Assembly: GCA_964516295.1 (NCBI GenBank)
Contig: CAZEYT010000079.1
Span: 1 to 12,952, forward strand
Origin: CAZEYT01 sp964516295
GTDB taxonomy: Bacteria; Verrucomicrobiota; Verrucomicrobiia; Chthoniobacterales; Terrimicrobiaceae
Direction of reading: 5' to 3'
Length of the DNA stretch: 12,952 bases
Shown here: piece by piece, positions 1-7,071 of the stretch
Position numbering within the stretch: the first letter of the stretch is position 1
Layout of the letters: every line of letters begins with the position of its first letter
Position numbers and translations under genes: made by a program
The notes under the pieces: generated by a model
The model's database searches: none
What the model was told of the DNA's origin: nothing
What the model saw: the letters and a program-made list of their open reading frames with translations, nothing else

Positions 1-6
1 AAAGAT

Positions 7-40
7 GCAGGCCGCCGCAACGAGTGTTACGACGGCCTGC
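7..40 (-). terminator. Strong hairpin downstream of the PEP-CTERM gene, candidate terminator
   Basis: GCAGGCCG at 7-14 is the exact reverse complement of CGGCCTGC at 33-40. The pairing continues inward (16-21 with 26-31) past two mismatches to a GAGT loop. Read leftward, in the direction of the minus-strand genes, the hairpin is followed by AUCUUU before the window ends. It lies about 97 nt past the stop of the PEP-CTERM gene. The U tract is weak and cut off by the window edge, so termination is probable but not proven. Confidence 0.5.
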
Positions 41-136
41 TGTTCCCCCCAGAACAATTTTCAAAATGTCAGAATTTCAAAGGACTGCAAGAAAAAGTTT
101 CAGAAAAATTTTCTTCAGCTGGGCGACCTCGGAAAA

Positions 137-913
137 TCAATCCTTGCGACGACGACGGAAGATGACAAGAGCGGTCAGGCCCAAGGTAGCGAGGGCGACC
201 GTGCCGGGTTCAGGAACCACCGACAGGGTGCCGTTGGTGAGGAAGTTGGAGGAGTCCCATGTAAGCCCCCCGGTAAGAGTTGGGAGTGAGACGAGCGTTG
301 CTCCTGAGAAGTTTCCTGAGGTGAAATCAAATGTATCGCCGTTAACTCCAGTGTATGACCCGCCAATGTTGATAAACACTCCGGTAACAGCTGCCGAGCC
401 TGAGCCGAGGAAGCGGCCGTAGGTGGACGAATTAGTAATATCGAAGTTAAGGTTAGTACCCGAGGAGAAGGAAATCGTATTTGCCAACGTAACCTGAGCA
501 ATGCCTATAGTTGTACTATTTTGAAAAGAAAGATTTCCGGTCCAAACGGAACTACCTGCTCCCGCGAAGACTGGCAAAGAAAATGAATGGGTGAATGAAG
601 AATTATTTGTGATTGCCCCATTAACTTGAAGCGTGTCGCTGAATGAGAAACCAGTGATATCCATCGACCTCGAAAGTGTGTTATCAAATGCAAGCGATGC
701 TATTACAGTAGATCCTGTGTCTATCCCGATCTGATTGTCCGTCGGTTGCACTCCAATTTGAACATTCGAAGTGCTGATGGGAACGCCACTTGACCAATTG
801 ATTGCATCGGACCATTCTTGATTGCTTGCCCCATCGGTCCAAGTAGTAGTTTGAGCTGGCAATGTTGAGATAGCAAGAAAGGTAGCCGCTGAATAAAGAA
901 GTGCCTTTTTCAT
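137..913 (-). CDS. PEP-CTERM sorting-domain protein, exported, beta-rich
   Basis: This 258-residue protein has a signal peptide at residues 1-20 (MKKALLYSAATFLAIS, small residues before TTTW). Its body is rich in Ser, Thr, Asn and Gly. A W..G....W....NW...P pattern at about residues 25-45 resembles autotransporter-associated beta-strand proteins. The C-terminus is a textbook PEP-CTERM tail: VPEP from residue 233, a hydrophobic helix (TVALATLGLTALVIF), then RRRRKD. In the known family this tail is recognised by an exosortase, and the protein ends up at the outer envelope or is released. No exosortase is in the window. The gene lies 31 bp after the TIGR02597-type gene on the same strand, so the two are probably co-transcribed. 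I see no Shine-Dalgarno-like sequence before the ATG. The gene is clearly less GC-rich than the genes from 2212 onward. Its specific function is unknown. Confidence 0.9.
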   Translation of the reverse strand: MKKALLYSAATFLAISTLPAQTTTWTDGASNQEWSDAINWSSGVPISTSNVQIGVQPTDNQIGIDTGSTVIASLAFDNTLSRSMDITGFSFSDTLQVNGAITNNSSFTHSFSLPVFAGAGSSVWTGNLSFQNSTTIGIAQVTLANTISFSSGTNLNFDITNSSTYGRFLGSGSAAVTGVFINIGGSYTGVNGDTFDFTSGNFSGATLVSLPTLTGGLTWDSSNFLTNGTLSVVPEPGTVALATLGLTALVIFRRRRKD

Positions 914-944
914 GTTTGGGATTTAGGTAGATGGGTTGTGCGGG

Positions 945-2009
945 CTAAAGCGTATATGGTAAAGGCACCGAAATGAATGAGGCTTGCCCAGACACTACTC
1001 CACGTTTCAATATACCAACGGTGGATCCCGCTGAGATTACAACCGATGACTGGTCAGTGTTTGGACCACCATTTCGCCGCCAAGTTCCATCGACCCGCTG
1101 ATAGTAGCTATCCCAGCGTGCTGTTGTGGGATTAAAGATGCTCAAAGAATCAGCAGAGAGTGGCGCGTTTGACTTGATCCAATTAGCAATGTTTAGTTGA
1201 CCCAAAGTCATGTCGACCGGAACCCTAGTCGACGAATTTATACCTTGGTTTCCCCCTACGGTTTTTGTTAAACTAGGAATAGTTGGCACTTCGCCCACGA
1301 CAGAGATCTGCGTCGCGGGACGACCATTTCGTCGTGTGATGCCAACACCCGACTCCGGGTAAAGGATCAAGGAATTAACATTTTGTGTAGAAGATGTTGC
1401 CGGTCTCCAGTAACCAAGAGATGTGCTAAAAAAGTAGCTGTCGTATCTTGACGTTGCCTTATTAAATACACTGATCGTATCGGCAGACAACGGAGCCGCC
1501 GCCCCTGCGAAAACAAGAGGATTCTGTGGTGTATTGTCCCCAAAAAAACTAGCTAGCGTATCGCCAGGGATAATCTGGACGCGATCTCCTTCCGCAACTG
1601 CAAAGCCAGATGTGTTCAGGTTTGTGGTTTGAGTTGAGTTGTCCGTTACGTCAACTGTAACAGAATTTGCAGTGTTGGCTGTGACGAGAATTATTCTTCC
1701 AATCTGAGCCCCTGACTGGAATCGAACGAAGTGAGGAGCAGATGCTTGCGAGAGCGCCCCGGCAGTGAAAGGAGTTCCTGAGAAGGTCAACGAATTGGCT
1801 CCGACCGTAGCAACTGATCCCGAAAACACGGGCGAAGCCGTGAGAGGCACCGAGATGTAGGTGCCCGTAAGCTGCGTCGTCGCTGGAAAAGTATACGTCA
1901 TCACCCCGACCGGCGTGGTCACGGCTTCTTGCGCCGTGGCGAGGGATATGGGGAGGAGGCCGGCGGCGAGGGCTGGGAGGATGAGGCGCGGGAAGGCTGG
2001 AATTCTCAT
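945..2009 (-). CDS. TIGR02597-type exported protein with an internal duplication
   Basis: This 354-residue protein starts with a basic/hydrophobic signal peptide (MRIPAFPRLILPALAAGLLP, probable cleavage near ATAQ at about residue 27). I assign it to the TIGR02597 family, whose function is unknown and whose members I know mainly from Verrucomicrobiota. Two copies of a roughly 54-residue unit are visible at residues 173-227 and 283-336. Both begin PLSAD and contain the pattern S(V/I)FN.(T/A)(S/T)(R/A)(Y/W)DSY, then (Y/W)W or TWRR, and end in VGI.(R/K)R. Short YISVPL and FISVPL stretches frame the mature protein. It precedes the PEP-CTERM gene on the same strand (31-bp gap) and is divergent from the reductase gene at 2212. 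The base composition is less GC-rich than its right-hand neighbours. An extracellular or envelope structural role is inference only. Confidence 0.8.
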   Translation of the reverse strand: MRIPAFPRLILPALAAGLLPISLATAQEAVTTPVGVMTYTFPATTQLTGTYISVPLTASPVFSGSVATVGANSLTFSGTPFTAGALSQASAPHFVRFQSGAQIGRIILVTANTANSVTVDVTDNSTQTTNLNTSGFAVAEGDRVQIIPGDTLASFFGDNTPQNPLVFAGAAAPLSADTISVFNKATSRYDSYFFSTSLGYWRPATSSTQNVNSLILYPESGVGITRRNGRPATQISVVGEVPTIPSLTKTVGGNQGINSSTRVPVDMTLGQLNIANWIKSNAPLSADSLSIFNPTTARWDSYYQRVDGTWRRNGGPNTDQSSVVISAGSTVGILKRGVVSGQASFISVPLPYTL

Positions 2010-2130
2010 AGAGCGTGGAATCAGTTCGGCGGGTAATCGGTTGAACTATTTTGGATTGAACAACGGAACGACGCCTCTCCCGGTACGTCAAGAAAAACGT
2101 CACTTCTAACAATAAACAATTGAATACGCA

Positions 2131-2136
2131 TATAAT
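2131..2136 (+). promoter_or_regulatory. Possible -10 box in the divergent intergenic region
   Basis: A perfect TATAAT lies in the 202-bp divergent gap between the TIGR02597-type gene and the reductase gene, about 75 bp before the reductase ATG. It sits in an AT-rich patch (2105-2136) that stands out from the GC-rich surroundings. No convincing -35 hexamer is found 16-18 bp upstream, so this is only a candidate. Confidence 0.3.
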
Positions 2137-2211
2137 GAGTGATAGAGGTGAAGGTGTGCTGTGGTGGGAGGGGGAGCGGGGCTGCCGGAGTGCTGGTGGG
2201 AGAACATTTCT

Positions 2212-3840
2212 ATGAAAACGATCATTGTTGGAGGAGTGGCCGGCGGGGCGTCGTGTGCGGCGCGGTTGCGTCGGCTGGACGAGACGGCGGAGATTGTGGT
2301 TTTGGAGAGGGGGCCGTATGTGTCGTTTGCGAACTGCGGTCTGCCGTATCATGTGGGCGGGGTGATTCCGACCGAGGAGGCGTTGTTTTTGGCGGATCCG
2401 GCGTTGTTCCGGGCGCGGTTCGAGATCGAGGTGCGGACGGGGGCGGAGGTGGTGGCGATTGATCGGGCGTCGAAAGTGGTGCGGGTGCGGGACGTGGCGA
2501 GCGGGGTCGTTGGGGAGGAGCGTTATGACCGGTTGGTTTTGTCCCCCGGGGCGCAGCCGATTCGTCCGCCGTTGCCGGGGATGGATTTGCCGGGGATATT
2601 CACGGTGCGGGCGGTGCCGGATGCGCGGGCGATCCGGGCGTGGATGGAGAACACAAACGCCCGGCGGGCGGTGGTGGTGGGGGGAGGATTTATCGGTCTG
2701 GAGATGGCGGAGAATCTCGTTCACCGGGGTCTGGAGGTGACGGTGGTGGAGAAATTGGATCAGGTGATGCCGCCGCTGGATCCGGAGATCGCGGCGGTGG
2801 TCGGCGGGCATCTGGAAAAGCACGGGGTGCGGTTGGCTTTGGGCGATGGGGTGGCAGGATTCGAAGCGGTGGCGGGGGGCGGTCTGGAGGTGCTGACGGA
2901 ATCCGGGGCGCGTCATGCGGCGGACGTGGTGATTCTTTCCATCGGGGTGCGGCCTGAGACGGCGCTGGCGAAGGCGGCGGGCTTGGAGCTCGGCGAGCGT
3001 GGGGGCATTCGGGTGAACGAGCGGATGCAGACGAGCGATCCGGACATCTTTGCGGTGGGGGATGCGGTCGAGGTGCGGGATTTCGTGCTGGGGACGCCGA
3101 CGTTGATCCCGCTGGCCGGGCCGGCGAACCGTCAGGGTCGCTTGGTGGCGGATGTCATCGCCGGACGGGCGGCGCGGTTTCGCGGAACGCAGGGGACGGC
3201 GGTGTGCGGGGTGTTTGGTCTGGCGGTGGCGTCGACGGGAGCGAGCGAGAAGGGGTTGCGGCGCGCCGGGTTGGAGGATTTTGAGAAGATCTATCTGCAT
3301 CCGAATTCGCATGCGGGGTATTATCCCGGCGCGAAGCGGATTTCGATGAAGGTGCTCTTCCGAAAATCCGACGGGCGACTTTTGGGAGCGCAGGCGGTGG
3401 GGGAAGACGGGGCCGAGCGGCGGATCGATGTGATCGCGATGGCGATCCAGCTGGGCGGGACGGTTTACGATCTGGAAGAGGCGGAACTCTGCTACGCGCC
3501 GCAGTATGGCGGGGCGAAGGATGCCGTGAACTATGCGGGGATGGTGGCGGCCGACGTGCTGCGGGACGACATGCCGCTGGTGCATTGGGAGGGAGTGGGT
3601 GGCGAACTGCTGGTCGATGTGCGCGAGCCCGGGGAATTTGCGACCGGGCATGCGCCGGGGGCGGTGAACATCCCGCTGGGATCGCTCCGGGCGCGGCTCG
3701 GCGAGCTGCCGAGGGACCGGGCGGTGGCGGTGTATTGCGGGGTGGGCCAGCGGGGCTACTACGCGACGCGAATCCTTCGTCAGCGAGGTTACCGTGTGCG
3801 GAATGTCTCCGGGGGATTGTTGTCTCGCCCAAGAGGGTGA
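2212..3840 (+). CDS. CoA-disulfide/polysulfide reductase fused to rhodanese (CoADR-RHD)
   Basis: This 542-residue flavoprotein belongs to the NAD(P)H-dependent CoA-disulfide reductase family. The FAD Rossmann motif is at residues 7-12 (GGVAGG). The single active-site cysteine is Cys42 in FANCGLPYH, matching the SxxNCGLPY motif that uses CoA as partner thiol. The NAD(P)H-binding GGGFIG is at 157-162. A second FAD motif is DIFAVGDAVE near 279-288. Tyrosines near 371 (YYPG) and 428 (CYAPQYG) match the family's conserved pair. Residues about 463-542 form a rhodanese domain (DVREPGEFATGHAPGAVNIP) with active loop CGVGQR and Cys509. CoADR-rhodanese fusions of this layout reduce CoA persulfide or polysulfide in the cytoplasm. 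The ATG at 2212 is chosen because the protein starts directly with the FAD strand and a GGAGAA ribosome site lies just upstream; a longer frame from 2161 adds only low-complexity residues. The gene is monocistronic and converges on agmatine deiminase. Confidence 0.93.
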   Translation: MKTIIVGGVAGGASCAARLRRLDETAEIVVLERGPYVSFANCGLPYHVGGVIPTEEALFLADPALFRARFEIEVRTGAEVVAIDRASKVVRVRDVASGVVGEERYDRLVLSPGAQPIRPPLPGMDLPGIFTVRAVPDARAIRAWMENTNARRAVVVGGGFIGLEMAENLVHRGLEVTVVEKLDQVMPPLDPEIAAVVGGHLEKHGVRLALGDGVAGFEAVAGGGLEVLTESGARHAADVVILSIGVRPETALAKAAGLELGERGGIRVNERMQTSDPDIFAVGDAVEVRDFVLGTPTLIPLAGPANRQGRLVADVIAGRAARFRGTQGTAVCGVFGLAVASTGASEKGLRRAGLEDFEKIYLHPNSHAGYYPGAKRISMKVLFRKSDGRLLGAQAVGEDGAERRIDVIAMAIQLGGTVYDLEEAELCYAPQYGGAKDAVNYAGMVAADVLRDDMPLVHWEGVGGELLVDVREPGEFATGHAPGAVNIPLGSLRARLGELPRDRAVAVYCGVGQRGYYATRILRQRGYRVRNVSGGLLSRPRG

Positions 3841-3865
3841 GGCGCGGGGTGGGGGAGGGTTTCCC

Positions 3866-3963
3866 GCGGAGGCGCGGGGGCGCGGGGGCGCGGAGGGGAT
3901 TTTTTGGGAGAGGGCGTTTGGGCTGGATTTTGTTTGCGTTGCTCAGCGTCTTGGCGTCTCGGC
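3866..3963. repeat. Imperfect inverted repeat built of 8-bp tandem units
   Basis: In the convergent gap between the reductase and agmatine deiminase, four tandem 8-mers run from 3866 to 3897: GCGGAGGC, GCGGGGGC, GCGGGGGC, GCGGAGGG. After a T-rich spacer, the opposite orientation appears at 3940-3963 as TGCTCAGC, GTCTTGGC, GTCTCGGC. Their reverse complements (GCCGAGAC, GCCAAGAC, GCTGAGCA) match the same 8-bp pattern. The whole is an imperfect palindrome of about 100 bp that could fold as RNA from either strand, so it might act as a bidirectional terminator. Related GCGGAGGCGC/GCGTCTCGGCG-type dispersed repeats are, to my knowledge, common in intergenic DNA of several phyla. Confidence 0.6.
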
Positions 3964-3990
3964 GGGGGATTCTGCCGGGGTTGGGGGGGG

Positions 3991-5028
3991 TCAGGCGGTG
4001 GGTTGTTGCTGGGTGAGGCAGTGGAAGGCCCCGAGGCCCCAGATGAGTTCGCGGCAATCGATGGGGACGATTTTTCGGGTGGGGAAAAGTTCTTTGAGAA
4101 CGGATTCCGCCCAGGCGTCGTTTCGCTCGTTGTAAACGGGGAGGAGAACGATCTCGTTGGCGATGTAGAAGTTGGCGTAGCTGGCCGGGAGGCGGATGCC
4201 ATCGCGAACGATGCGACTGGGCATGGGGAGGGTGACCACGTGGAGCGGGTCGCCATTTGGGAGGAGAACCTCGTGGAGGCGGTCGAGATTGGCGCGGAGG
4301 GGATCGAAGTTCGGGTCGTTTTCGTCTTCTTCGACGACGGTGACGACTTTGTCGCGTGCGACGAAACGCGAGATATCATCGACGTGGCCGTCCGTATCGT
4401 CGCCCTCGATTCCGTCGCCTAGCCAGATGATCTGTTTCACGCCGAGGGTGTCGCGGAGTTTTTTCTCGATGTCGGCGCGGTCGAGTTTGGCGTTGCGGTT
4501 CGGGTTCAAGAGGCAACTTTCGGTCGTGAGGAGCGAGCCGGCGCCATTGACGTCGAGGGAGCCGCCTTCGAGGATGAAATCGTTGTGATCGATGACGGGC
4601 AGTCCGAGGGCAGCGCCGACTTTAGCGGGGACTTCGTCGTCTTCATCGAACGGCGACAGTTTGTAGCCCCAGGCATTGAACCCGAAATCCAGCAGCGAGA
4701 GTTTTCCGCTGTTGCGGACGAAGATCGGTCCGTGATCGCGGCACCAGGGTTCGTTGGTGGGAATGTGGAAGAATTCGATACGTTCGGGTGGGGCCTCTTT
4801 GAGCAGAGAGCGGACGGTTTTTTCTTCCTCGGCGTCGAGGACATTGATGCGGACGATTTCGGAGGTCGCGAGGGCCTCGGCCATCTTGACGAAGGTCGGG
4901 ATGACCCGTTCGTAGGAGCCTGGAAAGCTGTTGCAGCCGGGATGGGGCCAAGAAATCCAGGTGGCCTCGTGTTTCTCCCACTCGGCGGGCAGGAACGGGC
5001 CGTTGGTGGCAACGGATCGGGAGTTCAT
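3991..5028 (-). CDS. aguA: Agmatine deiminase (agmatine iminohydrolase)
   Basis: This 345-residue cytoplasmic enzyme of the guanidino-group-modifying (peptidyl-arginine-deiminase-like) family converts agmatine to N-carbamoylputrescine and ammonia, a step of putrescine synthesis or agmatine breakdown. Family signatures are in order: WISWPHP (25-30), WCRDHGP (95-101) with Asp98, ILEGGSLDVNG (152-162), NPNRN (175-179), GDDTDGHVDD (209-218) with catalytic His215, and the terminal GLGAFHCLTQQQP with nucleophile Cys337. The usual form of the last motif is GGGNIHC, so GLGAFHC is a mild variant with the cysteine intact. The length fits the family. The ATG at 5028 has a GAGGGA ribosome site a few bases upstream. 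The gene for the next enzyme, N-carbamoylputrescine amidase, is not in the window. The upstream minus-strand membrane gene lies 111 bp away and may or may not be co-transcribed. Confidence 0.95.
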   Translation of the reverse strand: MNSRSVATNGPFLPAEWEKHEATWISWPHPGCNSFPGSYERVIPTFVKMAEALATSEIVRINVLDAEEEKTVRSLLKEAPPERIEFFHIPTNEPWCRDHGPIFVRNSGKLSLLDFGFNAWGYKLSPFDEDDEVPAKVGAALGLPVIDHNDFILEGGSLDVNGAGSLLTTESCLLNPNRNAKLDRADIEKKLRDTLGVKQIIWLGDGIEGDDTDGHVDDISRFVARDKVVTVVEEDENDPNFDPLRANLDRLHEVLLPNGDPLHVVTLPMPSRIVRDGIRLPASYANFYIANEIVLLPVYNERNDAWAESVLKELFPTRKIVPIDCRELIWGLGAFHCLTQQQPTA

Positions 5029-5139
5029 CGTCCCTCAACCTTCCGCGCGGGAGGGGTGCGAAAACAAGTGGATTTTTGTGACATTCGCGGCCGGCGTCGA
5101 ATTGGCGCGGGGGGGGGTGTCTTGCCGGGGTGGTGCGGG

Positions 5140-5832
5140 CTATGGGTTCGGGAAGAGTTCCTTGATGGCTCTGCCGACGGTATCGGATTCCGGCGCGAGC
5201 AAATCCAGACAGAGTCCCGCGATGGCCAGCAGGGCGGCGGCTCCAAGGGCGTAGGCCAGGGTTTTGCGAATCGCCGTGCCGAGCCAGTGCTCCGTCGCCG
5301 CCACGCGAAGGTGGCGGTAAAGCAGACCTGCGAGAACGACGTCCAGGAAGACCTCCGCGATGAGCACGGGGGCGGCTCCAATCGCGGCGACCAAAAGAGC
5401 AATCAACCCGATCACCGCGGCCATCAGGATTCCCGGCAGGCAACCTTCGCCAACATCAAGGCCCGAGGTAAAATCCAGCCAGTCGTACCATTTCGAATCG
5501 TCTTTCGGAACAGCCCGCGGGATTGGTTCCTCGGCCGAGGCGAGGAGTTCTTGGACTTCGGGATCGTTGGGATCGAACCGCCGCCGCTCCACCGCAGCCC
5601 ACGCCCGGATCGCGACCAGAAAAACGCCATAGGCGAGGATCAGGGCGACCGGATAGCGAATGGCCATCGACGTGACGCCCGCCTTGAGGAGGAAATGAGA
5701 GAGGCCGAAGCCGACGAGACCGGTAAGCAGAATGATGAGCGCGAGCAGGAAGCGCGGCGACCGGCGTTTCTCAAAATAGCGATCGAGAGCCTCGCGCAAG
5801 CGGCCTCGTGTGAGTGGACGTTCGCCGGACAT
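5140..5832 (-). CDS. Unknown multi-pass membrane protein
   Basis: I do not recognise this 230-residue protein. It has a basic N-terminus (residues 1-27), hydrophobic segments at about 28-49, 58-80, 133-157, 158-174 and 190-212, and a hydrophilic acidic loop at about 82-130 that includes DPNDPEVQELL and KWYDWLDF. The predicted location is the inner membrane with four or five spans. It lies upstream of agmatine deiminase on the same strand (111-bp gap) and is divergent from the GlsB-type gene (107-bp gap). No catalytic motif is visible, and a link to polyamine metabolism cannot be claimed. Clean coding character (a hydrophobic periodicity absent in the other frames) makes it a real gene. Confidence 0.75.
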   Translation of the reverse strand: MSGERPLTRGRLREALDRYFEKRRSPRFLLALIILLTGLVGFGLSHFLLKAGVTSMAIRYPVALILAYGVFLVAIRAWAAVERRRFDPNDPEVQELLASAEEPIPRAVPKDDSKWYDWLDFTSGLDVGEGCLPGILMAAVIGLIALLVAAIGAAPVLIAEVFLDVVLAGLLYRHLRVAATEHWLGTAIRKTLAYALGAAALLAIAGLCLDLLAPESDTVGRAIKELFPNP

Positions 5833-5939
5833 CCGTGGGTGCCTATCAAATCCCGCAACCGTCGAAAAGACACATTCCGCGGTTGTCCCCGAGCCGCGCC
5901 TCAGGCAGCCACGGAATCCGGGGGAAACGAAACGGTGCC

Positions 5940-6194
5940 ATGAGCATTATTGGAGCCATCCTCATCGGTCTGCTGGTCGGAATCATCGCGAAACTTCTCA
6001 TGCCCGGACGAGATCCCGGCGGGTGGATTATTACCATTTTCCTCGGCTTGGCCGGGTCGTTTGTGGCCGGTTTTCTCGGTCGCGGATTGGGATGGTATCA
6101 GGACGGCGAGCCGGTGGGTTTCCTGGCGTCGGTGGTCGGCGCGGTTCTTTTGCTCTTGCTTTATCGATTGTTCGCGGGACGCCGCCGGGTGTGA
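5940..6194 (+). CDS. GlsB/YeaQ/YmgE-type small membrane protein
   Basis: This 84-residue protein has three hydrophobic segments (about 3-19, 29-48 and 58-76) and the family layout: GxLxGxIAKLLMPGRDPGGW after the first span, then a Gly-rich second span (FLGLAGSFVAGFLGR), then GxxGAVLLLLLYR and a basic tail (AGRRRV). Members of this family (called transglycosylase-associated in older literature) are small inner-membrane proteins often linked to envelope or general stress, but no biochemical role is established. The ATG at 5940 is chosen because the family starts directly at the first span; the open frame reaches back to 5814 without a sensible protein. A GGGGA lies 14 bp upstream. It is separated from the next plus-strand gene by 181 bp. 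Confidence 0.85.
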   Translation: MSIIGAILIGLLVGIIAKLLMPGRDPGGWIITIFLGLAGSFVAGFLGRGLGWYQDGEPVGFLASVVGAVLLLLLYRLFAGRRRV

Positions 6195-6246
6195 TCAAAG
6201 CGGAGAAAGAAAGCAGCGCACCGCCGGGATGCGAGTGGACCAAAAA

Positions 6247-6273
6247 ACCGCCCGGGAAACGACACCGGGCGGT
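6247..6273. terminator. Perfect 9-bp hairpin between the GlsB-type and DUF4336 genes
   Basis: ACCGCCCGG at 6247-6255 pairs exactly with CCGGGCGGT at 6265-6273 across a 9-nt loop. An A6 tract (6242-6247) precedes it on the plus strand, so the U tract of a rho-independent terminator exists only for minus-strand transcripts. On the plus strand the hairpin is followed by GTCTGG, not U's. It may still mark the 3' end of the small membrane protein's transcript or protect it from decay. The rest of the 181-bp gap shows nothing I recognise. Confidence 0.4.
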
Positions 6274-6375
6274 GTCTGGCTTCGACGTCACTACCCGAAG
6301 ACGGTGACATTGTGTTCCGTGGGTGAGCGATGGGAAAGACACGTCCGGGCGGTCGGTCGCGAACGATCCCATTCA

Positions 6376-7071
6376 ATGGATACAAGATTTCAATCTGTCG
6401 CGCCGGGGCTCTGGCTGGGCGGGTATTCCCTGAAAATGCTCGGCGTTGATCTGGGGCGGAACTGCACGGTTGTGCGCCTGGATTCCGGGCGGGTGGTGAT
6501 TCATTCGACCGCGCCATTTTCGGACGCGGATGTGGCGGAGATTCACCGGATTGGCGAGCCCGGGTGGATGGTGGAGGCGATGCTTCGGCACGACACGTTC
6601 GCCGCGGAGGGTCGGGCCGCGTTCCCAGCGATCCCGTATCTGGCTCCTGACGGGTTTTCCGCGGAGCTACCATTTCCGACCGGAGCGCTGCTTCCGCCGC
6701 CGCCCGAGTGGGGGGAGGAGTTGGTGGTGGTGAAAATCGATGGTGCTCCGACTTTCGAAGAACATGTGATGTTCCACGCGGCGAGCCGGACGCTGATCGT
6801 CGCGGATCTGCTTTTTCACTTCGCGCAGGAGGAGCCGCTGTGGACGGAGATCCTGCTGCGGGCCGCCTCGGTGGGTGGGCACCATGCTCCCGGGATGAGC
6901 CGGCTTTTCAAGGCAGCCATCACCGACGAAGCGGCATTTGGGTCATCCATGGCAAAGGTTTTTTCGCTCGACTTCAACCGGATTGTGGTTGGTCACGGTG
7001 AGCGGATCGAGACCAATGGCCGGGCGCTACTGGAAGACGCCTTTCGAGAAGCCGGGCTCCCGCTGTCGTGA
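6376..7071 (+). CDS. DUF4336 protein (metallo-beta-lactamase-fold-like)
   Basis: This 231-residue soluble protein carries the DUF4336 pattern. It has an N-terminal beta-rich part (SVAPGLWLGGYSLKML, then a strand with RLDSGRVVIHSTAPF). A middle segment reads HDTFAAEGRAAFPAIPYLAP. A strand-helix unit follows (HVMFHAASRTLIVADLLFHF), and the end carries FNRIVVGHGERIETNGRALLEDAF. The family resembles metallo-beta-lactamase-fold proteins with most metal ligands lost; its function is unknown. The ATG at 6376 is chosen because the conserved part begins there. The frame is open further upstream but crosses the GlsB-type gene and the hairpin. Its stop overlaps the next gene's start as TGATG (7069-7073), so it is translationally coupled to the heme oxygenase. 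Co-occurrence with bilin synthesis here is noted but not explained. Confidence 0.78.
   Translation: MDTRFQSVAPGLWLGGYSLKMLGVDLGRNCTVVRLDSGRVVIHSTAPFSDADVAEIHRIGEPGWMVEAMLRHDTFAAEGRAAFPAIPYLAPDGFSAELPFPTGALLPPPPEWGEELVVVKIDGAPTFEEHVMFHAASRTLIVADLLFHFAQEEPLWTEILLRAASVGGHHAPGMSRLFKAAITDEAAFGSSMAKVFSLDFNRIVVGHGERIETNGRALLEDAFREAGLPLS

Noticed and set aside
2086..2091. TTGACG as a minus-strand -35 box for the TIGR02597-type gene
   Set aside because: No acceptable -10 hexamer lies at the right distance, so a promoter cannot be supported.
1651..3651. Very long minus-strand open frame (666 codons) opposite the reductase gene
   Set aside because: It is Arg/His/Pro-rich and has no family character. 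It arises from the strong G bias and codon pattern of the real plus-strand gene and also runs across the TIGR02597-type gene.
3155..4057. Minus-strand open frame of 300 codons
   Set aside because: It is extremely Pro/Arg-rich and antisense to the reductase; it spans the 8-bp repeat, typical of a GC-driven false frame.
5109..5117. G9 homopolymer upstream of agmatine deiminase, possible phase-variation tract
   Set aside because: It lies about 80 bp before the start codon, outside any recognisable promoter or coding frame, and GC-rich intergenic DNA easily produces such runs.
4585..5943. Long plus-strand open frame (452 codons)
   Set aside because: It is the antisense shadow of agmatine deiminase and the neighbouring membrane protein. 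Its translation is low in hydrophobic order and matches no family.
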